This document shows positions 18,765-28,018 of a DNA stretch of 64,000 nucleotides, one piece after another. Numbering within the stretch: position 1 is the first letter of the stretch; each line of letters opens with the position of its first letter. The notes beneath the pieces are model-generated. The model was not told the DNA's origin. It worked only from the letters and a program-made list of their open reading frames with translations, and ran no database searches. This DNA is from Sphingobium cyanobacteriorum (GTDB lineage: Bacteria > Pseudomonadota > Alphaproteobacteria > Sphingomonadales > Sphingomonadaceae), in assembly GCF_030580935.1 (NCBI RefSeq), contig NZ_JAUQOM010000003.1:310001-374000 (forward strand). Reading direction: 5' to 3'. A program made the translations under genes and the position numbers.

Positions 18765-19964
18765 TCAGGCAGCGTTTCCGCGCAGCAGCGCGTCGCGCAC
18801 GCCGGCGCGCAACTGGGCGCGGACCGGATGGGTGCTCGACGGCAGATGCTGGGTCGCGAAAATACCGATCAGCCGTTCGACCGGATCGATCCAGAAATAG
18901 GTCGAAAACACGCCGCCCCAATAATATTCCTGATTATCCAGGTTCATGGCGAAACCCAGGCCAAAGCCGACGCCCTGATAATCGGCTTCGCTGAACATCG
19001 CGCTGGACATGCTGCCAAGGTCGCCGCCGCCCGGCAACTGGTTGCTGCGCATCTGCGCCACCGTTCCGGGCGAAAGCAGCCGCACGCCGTCCAGTTCGCC
19101 GCCGCGCAACAACATCCGCGCAAAGCGGTGATAATCCGCCACGCCCGACACCAGCCCGCCGCCGCCCGACAGGAAACGCCCTTCGCGCCGCCAGCCGCTG
19201 CGCGCGCCCAAATCCGCGACGCTGATCCCGCCGCCCTCGTCCAGCCGCCAGGCGTCGGTCATACGGTCGACCTTCCCGTCCGGCAGGACGAAATGCGTGT
19301 CGACCATGCCAAGCGGCGTGAATATCCGGTCATGAAAGACAGTGCCCAGATCAAGGCCCGTCAACCGCTCCACCACCACGCCCAGCACATCGGTCGACAC
19401 CGAATAATTCCAGTGTTCGCCGGGCGAAAATTCCAGCGGCAATGTGGCAAGGTCGGCGATGAACTGGTCCGATGTGCGCTTCTGCTGAAATTCGTCCAGC
19501 CCCAGCGCGCGATAGCGGGCATCGATCGCGGTCTGGCGTTGCAGCCCGTAGGTCAGGCCCGATGTGTGGCGCAGCAGGTCGATCATCTGCATCGGCCGCC
19601 TGGGGTGCAGGCCATCGTCGGCGCCGACGCGCAGGTCGGCAAATTCGGGAATGACGTCCGTGACCGGCGTATCGAGCGCGACCTGCCCCGCCTCCACCAG
19701 CATCATGAAGGCGACAGACGTGACCGGCTTCGTCATCGATGCGATGCGATAGAGCGCGTCCTGGCGCAGCGGCTCTCCACTGGCGCGCGCATGCCCCCGC
19801 GCCACCGACAGCAAGACCTGCTCGTCGCGGGAAATCTGCAACTGCATATGCGGCAGCTTGTCGGTCGACAGATAGGTCCGGTCTAGAAAATCGACCAGCC
19901 CGTCCAGCTTGTCCGGGTCCATCCCCGCCGCCTGTGCCGCCGCCCTGTCCGTCACTCCCGCCAT
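18765..19964 (-). CDS. Serine beta-lactamase-like hydrolase / family VIII esterase
   Basis: 399 aa, MEROPS S12 type. The nucleophile motif SMTK is at residues 76-79 (SxxK), and Y187-S-V at 187-189 takes the place of the YxN motif, as in family VIII carboxylesterases. The LLRHTSGLTYG segment is typical of the group. No signal peptide is evident, which argues for a cytoplasmic esterase rather than a periplasmic beta-lactamase. It lies 120 nt upstream of glgP on the same strand, but a functional link is not evident. The substrate is unknown. Confidence 0.82.
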   Translation of the reverse strand: MAGVTDRAAAQAAGMDPDKLDGLVDFLDRTYLSTDKLPHMQLQISRDEQVLLSVARGHARASGEPLRQDALYRIASMTKPVTSVAFMMLVEAGQVALDTPVTDVIPEFADLRVGADDGLHPRRPMQMIDLLRHTSGLTYGLQRQTAIDARYRALGLDEFQQKRTSDQFIADLATLPLEFSPGEHWNYSVSTDVLGVVVERLTGLDLGTVFHDRIFTPLGMVDTHFVLPDGKVDRMTDAWRLDEGGGISVADLGARSGWRREGRFLSGGGGLVSGVADYHRFARMLLRGGELDGVRLLSPGTVAQMRSNQLPGGGDLGSMSSAMFSEADYQGVGFGLGFAMNLDNQEYYWGGVFSTYFWIDPVERLIGIFATQHLPSSTHPVRAQLRAGVRDALLRGNAA

Positions 19965-20034
19965 GTCGCGCCGTCACTCCCTCGTTCGTCCTCGCCAGCG
20001 CTAAAGCAGCGGCGCGCGCAGGTAAACAGCTTGG

Positions 20035-20072
20035 GCGTTGCCAAGACCCCGCCAGCCCCTCTATGGCAACGC
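20035..20072. promoter_or_regulatory. Inverted repeat in the leader of the ECF sigma gene
   Basis: GCGTTGCCA (20035-20043) and TGGCAACGC (20064-20072) are perfect 9-nt inverted copies 20 nt apart. They lie 32 nt before the start of the ECF sigma gene. This could be an operator for a dimeric regulator or a leader hairpin. No sigma-70 promoter could be assigned with confidence around it. Confidence 0.4.
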
Positions 20073-20103
20073 GCCAGAGCAGCATGAACGGACCCCGACA
20101 GGC

Positions 20104-20616
20104 ATGGCCACCGGCCTTTCCGCAATCTTCATGGCGAACCGCGCCGCGCTGCTGCGCTTCGTGCGGGCGCGCGGCGCGGGCGAGGACGCGGAGGATGTGC
20201 TCCAGGACATGTGGCTGAAGCTGGAGGCCAAGGATCTTGGCCCGATATCCGATCCGCTGCCCTATCTGTATCGCATGGCGAATAATCTGATGCTCGACCG
20301 CTATCGATCGTCCAGCCGGCGCGAGCGGCGCGAACAGGACTGGGCGGAGGGCGCGGGCGGCGTCATGGCCGATCCAAGCGACGATGTCGCGGTCGACGAG
20401 CGCATGATCCTGAACGAACGGCTGGAACAGGCGCGCGCGGTGCTGCGTGACCTGGGGCCGCGGGTCGAACTGGTGTTCCGTCGTTTCCGTATCGAGGGGG
20501 TCGGGCAGCGGGTGATCGCCGAGGAACTGGGCGTCAGCCTGACGACGGTGGAGAAGGACCTGCAAAAGGCCTATCGTGCGATGCTCGCGCTCAAGCAGAA
20601 AATCGATACGGAATGA
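20104..20616 (+). CDS. ECF (FecI-like) RNA polymerase sigma factor
   Basis: 170 aa. Region 2 runs from about 8 to 75 (EDAEDVLQDMWLKLE, PLPYLYRMANNLMLDRYR), and region 4 from about 115 to 160 (FRRFRIEGVGQRVIAEELG, then SLTTVEKDLQKAY). The order sigma-fecR-TonB receptor is that of FecIRA-type cell-surface signalling, in which the receptor's STN domain releases the sigma factor through the FecR protein. I start at ATG 20104; MANRAALL at 20128 is an alternative. The likely targets are the downstream receptor and autotransporter genes, but no promoter was proven. Confidence 0.92.
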   Translation: MATGLSAIFMANRAALLRFVRARGAGEDAEDVLQDMWLKLEAKDLGPISDPLPYLYRMANNLMLDRYRSSSRRERREQDWAEGAGGVMADPSDDVAVDERMILNERLEQARAVLRDLGPRVELVFRRFRIEGVGQRVIAEELGVSLTTVEKDLQKAYRAMLALKQKIDTE

Positions 20617-20653
20617 GCGGATCGGCGGCGTCAGGCTCTGTAGGGGGCAAAAA

Positions 20654-21625
20654 ATGAACAGGGCTGGAGCCATGATGAACGAGGAGGCGCTGGGTTGGGT
20701 CATCCGTACCCGCGATCCCGCATTTAACGATTGGGAAGCGTTCACCCTCTGGCTGGAGGCTGATCCCGGCCATGCCGCCGCCTATGACGGGCTGATGATG
20801 GCGGACAGCGACATGGACAGCTATATTCCGGTCGATCCGGTGGTCATGCCGGTCGCCGCCAATGATGCGGGCGTCCGTGGGCCATGGCGCTGGGTCGGCG
20901 GCGGCGCGGTCGCCGCCGCATTGGTCGCGACCGTCTCGATCGCCGTCCTCAACCGCAGCGATATCTACAGCGTGACCACCAGGCCGGGCGAAACCCGCAC
21001 CATCGCGCTGGATGACGGCACGAAAGTGGAACTGAACGGCGGCACGACGATGCGCTTCGACCGCAAGGATGCGCGCTTTGCCGCGCTTGATGCGGGCGAA
21101 GCGGCCTTCACCGTGCAGCATGACGCCGCCAATCCGTTCCGCGTCACCGTGGGCGACGATATGTTCGAAGATGCCGGCACGGTGTTCAACATCGTCCATG
21201 CCGGGGGCGCGACGCGGATCGGCGTGTCGGAAGGCAAGGTGATCTACAACCCGCAGGCCGAAGCCATCGCCCTGCCCGCCGGCCGCGCCCTGGCCGACGA
21301 TGCGCAGGGGCTGCGCGTGATGGATATCGCGCCCGGCGCCGTCGCCAGTTGGCGACAGGGCCGGCTGGTCTATGCCAATGCCGCCGTCGCCGACATCAGC
21401 CAGGATATCGGCCGTTCGCTGGGCGTCACGCTGACGGCGACGCCGGGCGCGCAGGCGATGCGCTTCACCGGCACGATCCGGCTGGATCGCGACCCGGCAC
21501 GCTTCTTCGCGCAGGCCGCGCCACTGATGGGCCTGACCGCTGTGCGCCAGGGCGATGGATGGGTCTTGAAGGAAGGACCGCATAAGGAAGGACCGCATAA
21601 GGAAGGACATGGGCCGCAGAGCTGA
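20654..21625 (+). CDS. FecR-family anti-sigma/sigma regulator
   Basis: 323 aa. It has an N-terminal DUF4880 domain (EEALGWVIRTRDPAFNDWEAF, LEADPGHAAAYDGL). One transmembrane helix lies near 78-98 (WVGGGAVAAALVATVSIAVL). A periplasmic FecR domain follows (TRPGETRTIALDDGTKVELN), and then a C-terminal segment resembling an STN fold (DISQDIGRSLGVTL). It should sit in the inner membrane and relay the signal from the TonB receptor to the sigma factor. The C-terminus ends in a duplicated KEGPH unit caused by a DNA tandem repeat, and its last 17 nt overlap the receptor gene. Confidence 0.9.
   Translation: MNRAGAMMNEEALGWVIRTRDPAFNDWEAFTLWLEADPGHAAAYDGLMMADSDMDSYIPVDPVVMPVAANDAGVRGPWRWVGGGAVAAALVATVSIAVLNRSDIYSVTTRPGETRTIALDDGTKVELNGGTTMRFDRKDARFAALDAGEAAFTVQHDAANPFRVTVGDDMFEDAGTVFNIVHAGGATRIGVSEGKVIYNPQAEAIALPAGRALADDAQGLRVMDIAPGAVASWRQGRLVYANAAVADISQDIGRSLGVTLTATPGAQAMRFTGTIRLDRDPARFFAQAAPLMGLTAVRQGDGWVLKEGPHKEGPHKEGHGPQS
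21569..21613 (+). repeat. 15-bp tandem repeat carrying three Shine-Dalgarno copies
   Basis: The unit AAGGAAGGACCGCAT occurs at 21569-21583 and 21584-21598. A third, partly diverged copy (AAGGAAGGAC then ATGGG) is at 21599-21613. The third copy supplies the GGAAGGA just before ATG 21609 of the TonB receptor. In the fecR frame the repeat encodes the KEGPH units. Confidence 0.85.
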
Positions 21626-24044
21626 TCTTCCGATCGTCACCGCCCTCGTCATAGCGATATCGACGCCCGCGTCCGGGGCGGACAGGCTGAACATTGACAT
21701 CGCCCCGGCTACGCTCGGTCAGGCGGCGATCGCGCTTGGACGCCAGGCAGGGATCAGCGTGGGCATGTCGGACCAGTCGCTCGCCGGTGTCCGCACGCCC
21801 GCAGTCCGGGGCCGCATGTCCGCCGAAATGGCGCTACGCCACCTGCTCAGGGGCACCGGCGCCAGGGCGCAGCGGATCGGCGACGATGGCTGGCGGATCG
21901 TCCGTGCGCGCCCGGTTGCCCCGCCTGCCGCGGCAACTCTGCCGCCACGCCCTGTCGCACCCCCACCGGATGCGCCGCCCGCCGAGATCATCGTCACCGC
22001 GTCCAAGCGCGACATACCGTTGCCGCGCTATGCCGGCATGGTCGAAGCGCTGGGCGACGGCGCCTTCACCACGGCGGAGGCATCGGCCGGCAGCGCAACC
22101 CTTCTGGCGCGGGTGGCTAGCCTGAGTTCGACCCATGCCGGCGCGGGCCGCAACAAGCTGTTTATCCGCGCCATCGCCGATTCCGCGCTGGCCGGCCCGA
22201 CCCAGGCGACGACGGGCCAATATCTGGGCGACATGCGGCTGAACTATGCCGCGCCCGATCCCGACCTCAAACTGTATGACGTGGGCCGGGTCGAGGTGCT
22301 GGAAGGGCCGCAGGGCACGCTCTATGGGGCCGGATCGCTGGGCGGCATCATCCGCATCATGCCCAATGCGCCCAATCTGGCGCAATGGGGCGGGCAGATG
22401 TCCGCTGGCCTGTCGGCCACCGGGCATGGCGATCCGGGCGGCGACCTGTCCGCGACGCTCAATGTCCCGATCGTCGCGGAGAAGCTGGCGCTGCGCGTCG
22501 TCGGGTATGGCGTGCAGGAAGGCGGCTATATCGATGATGTCAGTCGCGACAGGCAGGACATAAACCGTACCCGCACCTATGGCGGTCGCGCGGCATTGCG
22601 CTTCGCACCCGATGACGGCTGGACCATCGACCTGCATGCCGTCTATCAGCATATCGATGGCGACGACGCCCAATATGCCAGCCGCTCGGTCGGCCGGCTC
22701 CAGCGCGCTTCCGCGATCGCCCAGCCCTATTTTTCCGACTATCTGCTGGGCAATGTGCGCATCGAAAAGCGGTGGGACAGCCTGCGCTTCGTGTCCTCCA
22801 CCGGCTATGTCCGGCATGAGCTGGCGGAAAGCTATGACGCGACTCAGCCGGGCGGATCGCCGGCCCTGTTCCGCCAGCGCAACCGGATCGGCATCTTTTC
22901 CACCGAAAACCGGCTGGTGCGTGACCTGGACAACGGGTTGGGCTGGATATTGGGCGCCTCCTACCTGGAAAGCACGTCCGACCTCCACCGCTCGCTCACC
23001 GGCTTCGGCGCGGCGCTGGCCCAGCCCGAAGTCATTCCCGGCGTCCCGCTCTACGGCAATGGCCGCGCTGCGCCCGCGACCGGCGTGCGCAACAGTGTCA
23101 AGGAAGCCACTCTGTTCGGCGAAGCCTCGTTCGAGCCGGTCCGGGGGCTGATCGCCACCATCGGCGGCCGGTTGACCAACAGCCAGTTGTCGGGCGAGGC
23201 GCTCGATCCGGTCGCTGCCCTCTCCTCTTCGGACCTGGCGCGGGCCGAGGCGCAGGCCAATCGCGACGAGACGGTGTTCCTGCCTTCCGCCTCGCTGCTG
23301 ACGGACGCCATTCCCGATGTGACGCTCTACGCCCGCTTCCAGCAGGGCTTTCGCCCCGGCGGCCTGGCGGTCGATGACCAGCGCGTCCGCCGTTTCCACA
23401 ATGACCGTGCCTCGACCATCGAGATCGGCGCGCGCAAGGGCGTGCCGGGGCAGGATGTCTTCGCCGCCAGCGCCAATGTCGCCTATACCGACTGGCGCAA
23501 TATCCAGGCCGATGTCACCGACCGGATCGGCCTGCCCACCACCGCCAATATCGGTGACGGACGCATCTACACGGTGGAAGGGCGCGTCGTGCTGCGCCCG
23601 GTTCCGTCCGTCACGCTGGACGCCAGCTTCATCTATAATGACAGCCGCCTGACCCAGCCGGCCGCCTTCGTGCGTGCGCTGTCCTATGACGGGCGATCGC
23701 TCCGCCTGCCCAATGTCGCCAGTCTGGGCGGCCGGGTCGCGATCGACTATCGCACGCCGGTCGGCGGCGACATGGATCTGCATCTGTCGGGGGCAGCCCG
23801 CTATGTCGGCACATCGCGGCTCGGCGTCGGCCCGATATTGGGCCAGACCCAGGGCGATTATGTCGACACCAGCCTGTCGGCCAGCCTGACACGGGGGCCG
23901 GTGCAATATTCGCTGGCGCTGACGAACCTGTTCGACAGCAACGGCAACCGCTTCTCGCTCGGCACGCCGTTCGACCTGCGCACCGACTATTATACGCCGC
24001 TGCGCCCGCGGACGGTGCGCGTCGGGATCGATTTCGCTTTCTGA
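21609..24044 (+). CDS. TonB-dependent receptor with N-terminal STN signalling domain
   Basis: 811 aa outer-membrane protein. Signal peptide about 1-23; STN domain about 24-95 (LNIDIAPATLGQAAIALGRQ, MSAEMALRHLLRGTG). A TonB-box-like IIVTASKR is near residue 128, then the plug (VEVLEGPQGTLYGAGSLGG) and a 22-strand-type barrel ending in F (VGIDFAF). The STN domain marks it as a transducer that signals to FecR as well as importing a ligand. The start ATG lies one nt after GGAAGGA. The ligand is unknown; the architecture resembles FecA-like and sphingomonad glycan/siderophore receptors. Confidence 0.92.
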   Translation: MGRRADLPIVTALVIAISTPASGADRLNIDIAPATLGQAAIALGRQAGISVGMSDQSLAGVRTPAVRGRMSAEMALRHLLRGTGARAQRIGDDGWRIVRARPVAPPAAATLPPRPVAPPPDAPPAEIIVTASKRDIPLPRYAGMVEALGDGAFTTAEASAGSATLLARVASLSSTHAGAGRNKLFIRAIADSALAGPTQATTGQYLGDMRLNYAAPDPDLKLYDVGRVEVLEGPQGTLYGAGSLGGIIRIMPNAPNLAQWGGQMSAGLSATGHGDPGGDLSATLNVPIVAEKLALRVVGYGVQEGGYIDDVSRDRQDINRTRTYGGRAALRFAPDDGWTIDLHAVYQHIDGDDAQYASRSVGRLQRASAIAQPYFSDYLLGNVRIEKRWDSLRFVSSTGYVRHELAESYDATQPGGSPALFRQRNRIGIFSTENRLVRDLDNGLGWILGASYLESTSDLHRSLTGFGAALAQPEVIPGVPLYGNGRAAPATGVRNSVKEATLFGEASFEPVRGLIATIGGRLTNSQLSGEALDPVAALSSSDLARAEAQANRDETVFLPSASLLTDAIPDVTLYARFQQGFRPGGLAVDDQRVRRFHNDRASTIEIGARKGVPGQDVFAASANVAYTDWRNIQADVTDRIGLPTTANIGDGRIYTVEGRVVLRPVPSVTLDASFIYNDSRLTQPAAFVRALSYDGRSLRLPNVASLGGRVAIDYRTPVGGDMDLHLSGAARYVGTSRLGVGPILGQTQGDYVDTSLSASLTRGPVQYSLALTNLFDSNGNRFSLGTPFDLRTDYYTPLRPRTVRVGIDFAF

Positions 24045-24140
24045 ACAACCATTCATCGCATCATCTGACGGAAGCCACGATCCGGCGTCGTCCCTGAGCA
24101 CACGCGCATAAAAATCAGCGCGGCACGCAGAGGAGACAAC

Positions 24141-27100
24141 ATGCGACACCTACTGGCCTGCACGGCCATCGCCCCCGTGCTCATGGCCCTGACCATGGCC
24201 GACGCTGCGGCCGAAACCACCATCGGCACCGCCACCACCACCGCCGTCAAGACATCCACCATTGCCAATGGCGCAGCAGACAATATCAGCATCAGTGCGG
24301 CCGGATCGATCAAGCTGACCAGCGGCACGGCCGTGACGGTCGACAGCAACAACAAGGTGGCCAATGCTGGCACCATCACGATCAACGATGCCGACAATGT
24401 GACCGGCATCCTGATCGCGCCCGGCACCACCGGCGCCATCACCAACAGCGGCACCATCACGCTGACGGAAGACTACAGCCCGACAGACACCGACAAGGAC
24501 GGCGATATCGACGGCACCTTCGCCAAGGGGACGAACAAGAAGGCCATCTGGGTCCAGTCCGGCGCTGGCCATAGCGGCGCTATCGACCATAGCGGCACCA
24601 TCTCCATCGAGGGCAATGGTTCCGCCGGCATCCGCCTGGACGGCGCGCTGACCGGCAACCTGTCGACCAGTGGCGGCACCACGGTGATCGGCGACAACAG
24701 CCATGGCGTGCTGGCCAATGCCGTCACCGGCAATGTCACGCTGCGCGGGACCACATCGGTCGTGGGCGCAAACAGCATCGGCGCGGCGCTGCTGGGGGAC
24801 ATTAACGGCGCGGTCAAGATCCAGGGCACGATCGCCAGCACCGGATATCGCAGCACCACCCGCCCGGCCGACGTGACGAAGCTGGATGCGGACGACCTGT
24901 TACAGGGCGGACCGGCACTGGTGATCGCAGGCAATGTGACCGGCGGCATCATTTTCGACATACCCCCGACGCTGAATGACAAAGACCCCGATGTCGACAA
25001 GGACGGCCTGACCGACAGCAGCGAAGGCACGGCCGCCATCGTCACCTATGGCAAGGCAGCCGCCGTCCAGATCGGCGCGGCGAACGCCGACACGGTCATC
25101 GGCCCGGTCGCGGCGGACAGCAGCGGCCATGGCCTGATCGTCAAGGGCGGCATAGCCGGCTATGGCGTCTATGACGGCGTGGACGCAAACGGGCTGGTCA
25201 TCGGCGGCCTGGGCGGCGATGTGTCGATCGCCAAAGGGGTGCAGGTCGGCGGCACCATCGCGGCCACATCCTATGACAGCAACGCCACGGCCATGCGTCT
25301 GGGCACCGGGGCCAGCGCCGGCATGATCGACATTGGCGGCACGGTCGCCGCCAATGGCTCGACCAAGGATGGCACGTCCGCGCGCGGGCTGGTGATCGAT
25401 GCGGGGGCTTCGGTCGCGTCGATCAAGGTAGGCGGCGCCGTCACCGCATCGGCAGGTAGCGCCGACAAGGGCGCCGCCATCGCGATCCTCGATGCGTCGG
25501 GGACTGTTTCCAGCCTGTCCAACAGCGGCAAGATCAGCGCGACCGGGGGCAAGGCCGGGTCGGCCATCGCGATCGACCTCAGCGCCAGTAACAGCGGCGT
25601 GACGGTGACGCAGGCGCTTGCATCGGCCACGGCGAACAGCCCCGCCATTGTCGGCGATATTCGCCTGGGATCCGGTAATGACGTGCTGGCCGTGTCGGCC
25701 GGCACTATCACGGGCAATATCGGCCTGGGCGCGGGCAATGACAGCATCACCCTGTCCGGCGCATCCAGCCTGACCGGCAATATCGGTTTTGGCACGGGCA
25801 CGAACAGCCTGTCGCTTTCGGACACAGCCAAAGTCACCGGCGCGCTCGATTTCGGTGGCGGCGCAGGCACGCTGACACTGGGTGGCACGGCATCGCTGTC
25901 GGGCGCGATCAACAATAGCGGCAATGTCGCCGTGGTGCTGAACGGTGGCACGCTGAACGCCACCAACAGCGGCACCGTGGCGCTGGCGTCAATCGCCGCC
26001 GGCAGCACGTCCACATTGGGCGTGACGATCGATAGCACGGCCGGCACCCATACCCGCTATGATGTCGCGGGCGCCGCCAGCTTTGCCAGCGGATCGCAGG
26101 TGAAGGTCAACCTGACCAAGGTAGGCGGATCGGCAGGCAATTATGTCATCGTCCGCGCCGGATCGCTCAGCGGCACGCCCACGCTCGCCAATGCCGCCTT
26201 GCTGCCCTATATTTTCAAGGGCAGCATCGCCAGCGATGCCAGCGCAGGCACCGTAACCCTGTCGGTCGCGGCCAAGAGCGTGACGGAACTGGGCCTTGCC
26301 GGATCGACCGCCAGTGCCTATTCCGCCATCTTCAAGGCGCTGGACAATGACGCCGCCATCGCCAACGCCTATCTGGCGATCCGCGACGGCCAGACGCTGG
26401 GCGCCAATCTGCGCCAGATGCTGCCCGACCATGCCGGCGGCACGTTCGAGGCGGTGACGGCAGGATCGCGGGCGACCGCGCGCATCCTGTCCGACCCCAA
26501 TGGCATCTATCGCACGAAGGACGGACGACTGGGCTTCTGGCTGCAACAGGTCGCGTTCGGCGGCGCCAAGAGCGTGGGCAGCACTGCATCCTACGACATC
26601 AACGGCTGGGGCGCGGGCGGCGGTGTCGAATATCTGAGCGACTTTGGCGCGTTTGGCGGTTCGATCGCCTATATCCATGGCAGCGATTCGACCGGCAGTT
26701 CCAACAATGCGGTCGATTCCGATCAATATGAACTGGCGGCGCACTGGCGCGGGCAATGGGGACCGTTGCTGGCCTATGCCCGTATTTCGGCGGCGACGAT
26801 CAACTTTGACGGATCACGCCATTACGAAAATGGCGATGTCACCCGCACCGCCAGCGGCACATGGAATGGCAGGCTGTATTCGGCCACGGCCGGTGCGTCC
26901 TACCAGTTCCAGTTCGGCCGTTTCAGCCTGCGCCCGGCGGCCGGCATTGATTATTATCGCCTGAAGGAGGATGGCTATGCCGAAACCGGCGGCGGCGATG
27001 CCTTCAACCTGACCGTGCTTGGCCGCACCAGCGACGAAACCACGGCCAATGGCACGCTGACCGCCGGCTATGATTTCGGCAGCCTCACGCCGGAAGATGG

Positions 27101-27350
27101 CTGGCTGCGGCTGGAAATGGAAGGCGGCCGCCGCGAGATCGTCGGCGGGTCGCTTGGCAACACCATCGCCTCATTCAAGGGTGGCGACCGCTTCACCCTG
27201 ACGCCGGAGGACCGCACCAGCGGATGGACCGGCCGTGCGCGCCTGTATGGCGGCACCGACACGTTCCGCGTCGGCGGCGAGTTTGGCGCGGAAGAACAGC
27301 AAAATCACGTCGCCATCTCATTTCGGGCGACGGTTAACTTCGTCCTGTGA
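24141..27350 (+). CDS. Autotransporter (type Va) with beta-helix-like passenger
   Basis: 1069 aa. Signal peptide about 1-24 (MRHLLACTAIAPVLMALTMADAAA is the hydrophobic part). The passenger, about 25-780, is rich in Gly/Thr/Ser/Ala/Asn with imperfect repeats (GNIGLGAGND, GNIGFGTGTN), as expected for a right-handed beta-helix. Two Asp-rich, calcium-loop-like stretches occur: DTDKDGDIDG near 113-122 and DPDVDKDGLTD near 281-291. The C-terminal autotransporter barrel spans about 790-1069 and ends in NFVL. The ribosome site GAGGAGAC precedes ATG 24141. The gene is 96 nt after the receptor, so probably part of the same regulon. No protease or esterase motif is seen. Confidence 0.88.
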   Translation: MRHLLACTAIAPVLMALTMADAAAETTIGTATTTAVKTSTIANGAADNISISAAGSIKLTSGTAVTVDSNNKVANAGTITINDADNVTGILIAPGTTGAITNSGTITLTEDYSPTDTDKDGDIDGTFAKGTNKKAIWVQSGAGHSGAIDHSGTISIEGNGSAGIRLDGALTGNLSTSGGTTVIGDNSHGVLANAVTGNVTLRGTTSVVGANSIGAALLGDINGAVKIQGTIASTGYRSTTRPADVTKLDADDLLQGGPALVIAGNVTGGIIFDIPPTLNDKDPDVDKDGLTDSSEGTAAIVTYGKAAAVQIGAANADTVIGPVAADSSGHGLIVKGGIAGYGVYDGVDANGLVIGGLGGDVSIAKGVQVGGTIAATSYDSNATAMRLGTGASAGMIDIGGTVAANGSTKDGTSARGLVIDAGASVASIKVGGAVTASAGSADKGAAIAILDASGTVSSLSNSGKISATGGKAGSAIAIDLSASNSGVTVTQALASATANSPAIVGDIRLGSGNDVLAVSAGTITGNIGLGAGNDSITLSGASSLTGNIGFGTGTNSLSLSDTAKVTGALDFGGGAGTLTLGGTASLSGAINNSGNVAVVLNGGTLNATNSGTVALASIAAGSTSTLGVTIDSTAGTHTRYDVAGAASFASGSQVKVNLTKVGGSAGNYVIVRAGSLSGTPTLANAALLPYIFKGSIASDASAGTVTLSVAAKSVTELGLAGSTASAYSAIFKALDNDAAIANAYLAIRDGQTLGANLRQMLPDHAGGTFEAVTAGSRATARILSDPNGIYRTKDGRLGFWLQQVAFGGAKSVGSTASYDINGWGAGGGVEYLSDFGAFGGSIAYIHGSDSTGSSNNAVDSDQYELAAHWRGQWGPLLAYARISAATINFDGSRHYENGDVTRTASGTWNGRLYSATAGASYQFQFGRFSLRPAAGIDYYRLKEDGYAETGGGDAFNLTVLGRTSDETTANGTLTAGYDFGSLTPEDGWLRLEMEGGRREIVGGSLGNTIASFKGGDRFTLTPEDRTSGWTGRARLYGGTDTFRVGGEFGAEEQQNHVAISFRATVNFVL

Positions 27351-27450
27351 CGTCCTGAACAGGAAAGGACGGGCCAGACCCCCAGACTCCTCCCGGTCCG
27401 TCCCTTCCGATCCGGCAACATCCCTTCCCCAAGGGCGCCGGACATAAAAG

Positions 27451-27491
27451 AGGGGCGTCGCTGGTCCCCCCCGGCGGCGCCCCTTATTTTT
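27451..27491. terminator. Rho-independent terminator, probably bidirectional
   Basis: The stem AGGGGCGTCGCTGG (27451-27464) pairs with CCGGCGGCGCCCCT (27471-27484) with two G-U pairs. It is followed on the + strand by TTATTTTT and on the - strand by a T-rich run (CTTTTATG). It lies between the convergent autotransporter and DUF2846-like genes and could serve both. Confidence 0.8.
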
Positions 27492-27513
27492 GAGAGCGAT
27501 AAAACTTGGCAGC

Positions 27514-27996
27514 TTATTGGGCCTTGACCTCGACCGGCTTCAGCTTGGCGCTCATCGCATCAAAGCCGGCCTTGTCGGATGGCGACAGGTTCGGTCGTCC
27601 CGCCATGATCCCCATCTGAATATTGCACTTGGCATAATAGGTTTCGCCTGGCTCGATCTCCAGCCGCAACGTGTCGGTTGCCTCGCTCTTGACCGAATAT
27701 TCGTGGATACCCGGTTCGGCATAGACCACCGCGAATTTGCCCGGCGGCAGGCTGGTCAGTTTTTCGCCCTTTTCATGTACGGCGCAGGAGATCGCCGCGC
27801 CCATCAGGCCACCCTTGCGAAAGAATATGATCTTGCCCTTGCCAGCGGGAATATCGGACGCCGCAGGAACGGCCGCTGCCGGCTCTACGGACGCCGCCGG
27901 CGCAACGGGCACCGCCGGCGCAACAGGCGCATCCTGCGCCGCCGCAGCCGTCGCACAGCCAAGCGCCACCAGCGCCAGAATAACGTGGCTTTTCAT
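27514..27996 (-). CDS. Exported DUF2846-like protein
   Basis: 160 aa. Signal peptide about 1-20 (MKSHVILALVALGCATAAAAQ), then an Ala/Pro/Val-rich linker (about 21-50). A small beta-rich domain follows, with GKIIFFRKGG, LPPGKFAVVYAEPGIHEYSV and EIEPGETYYAKC. This is the pattern of DUF2846/PEGA-like domains. The Cys at residue 14 is not in a convincing lipobox. The product is probably periplasmic; function unknown. It lies 22 nt downstream of another exported protein and is probably cotranscribed with it. Confidence 0.75.
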   Translation of the reverse strand: MKSHVILALVALGCATAAAAQDAPVAPAVPVAPAASVEPAAAVPAASDIPAGKGKIIFFRKGGLMGAAISCAVHEKGEKLTSLPPGKFAVVYAEPGIHEYSVKSEATDTLRLEIEPGETYYAKCNIQMGIMAGRPNLSPSDKAGFDAMSAKLKPVEVKAQ

Positions 27997-28018
27997 TCTA
28001 TACTCTCCTGTTGGAAAT

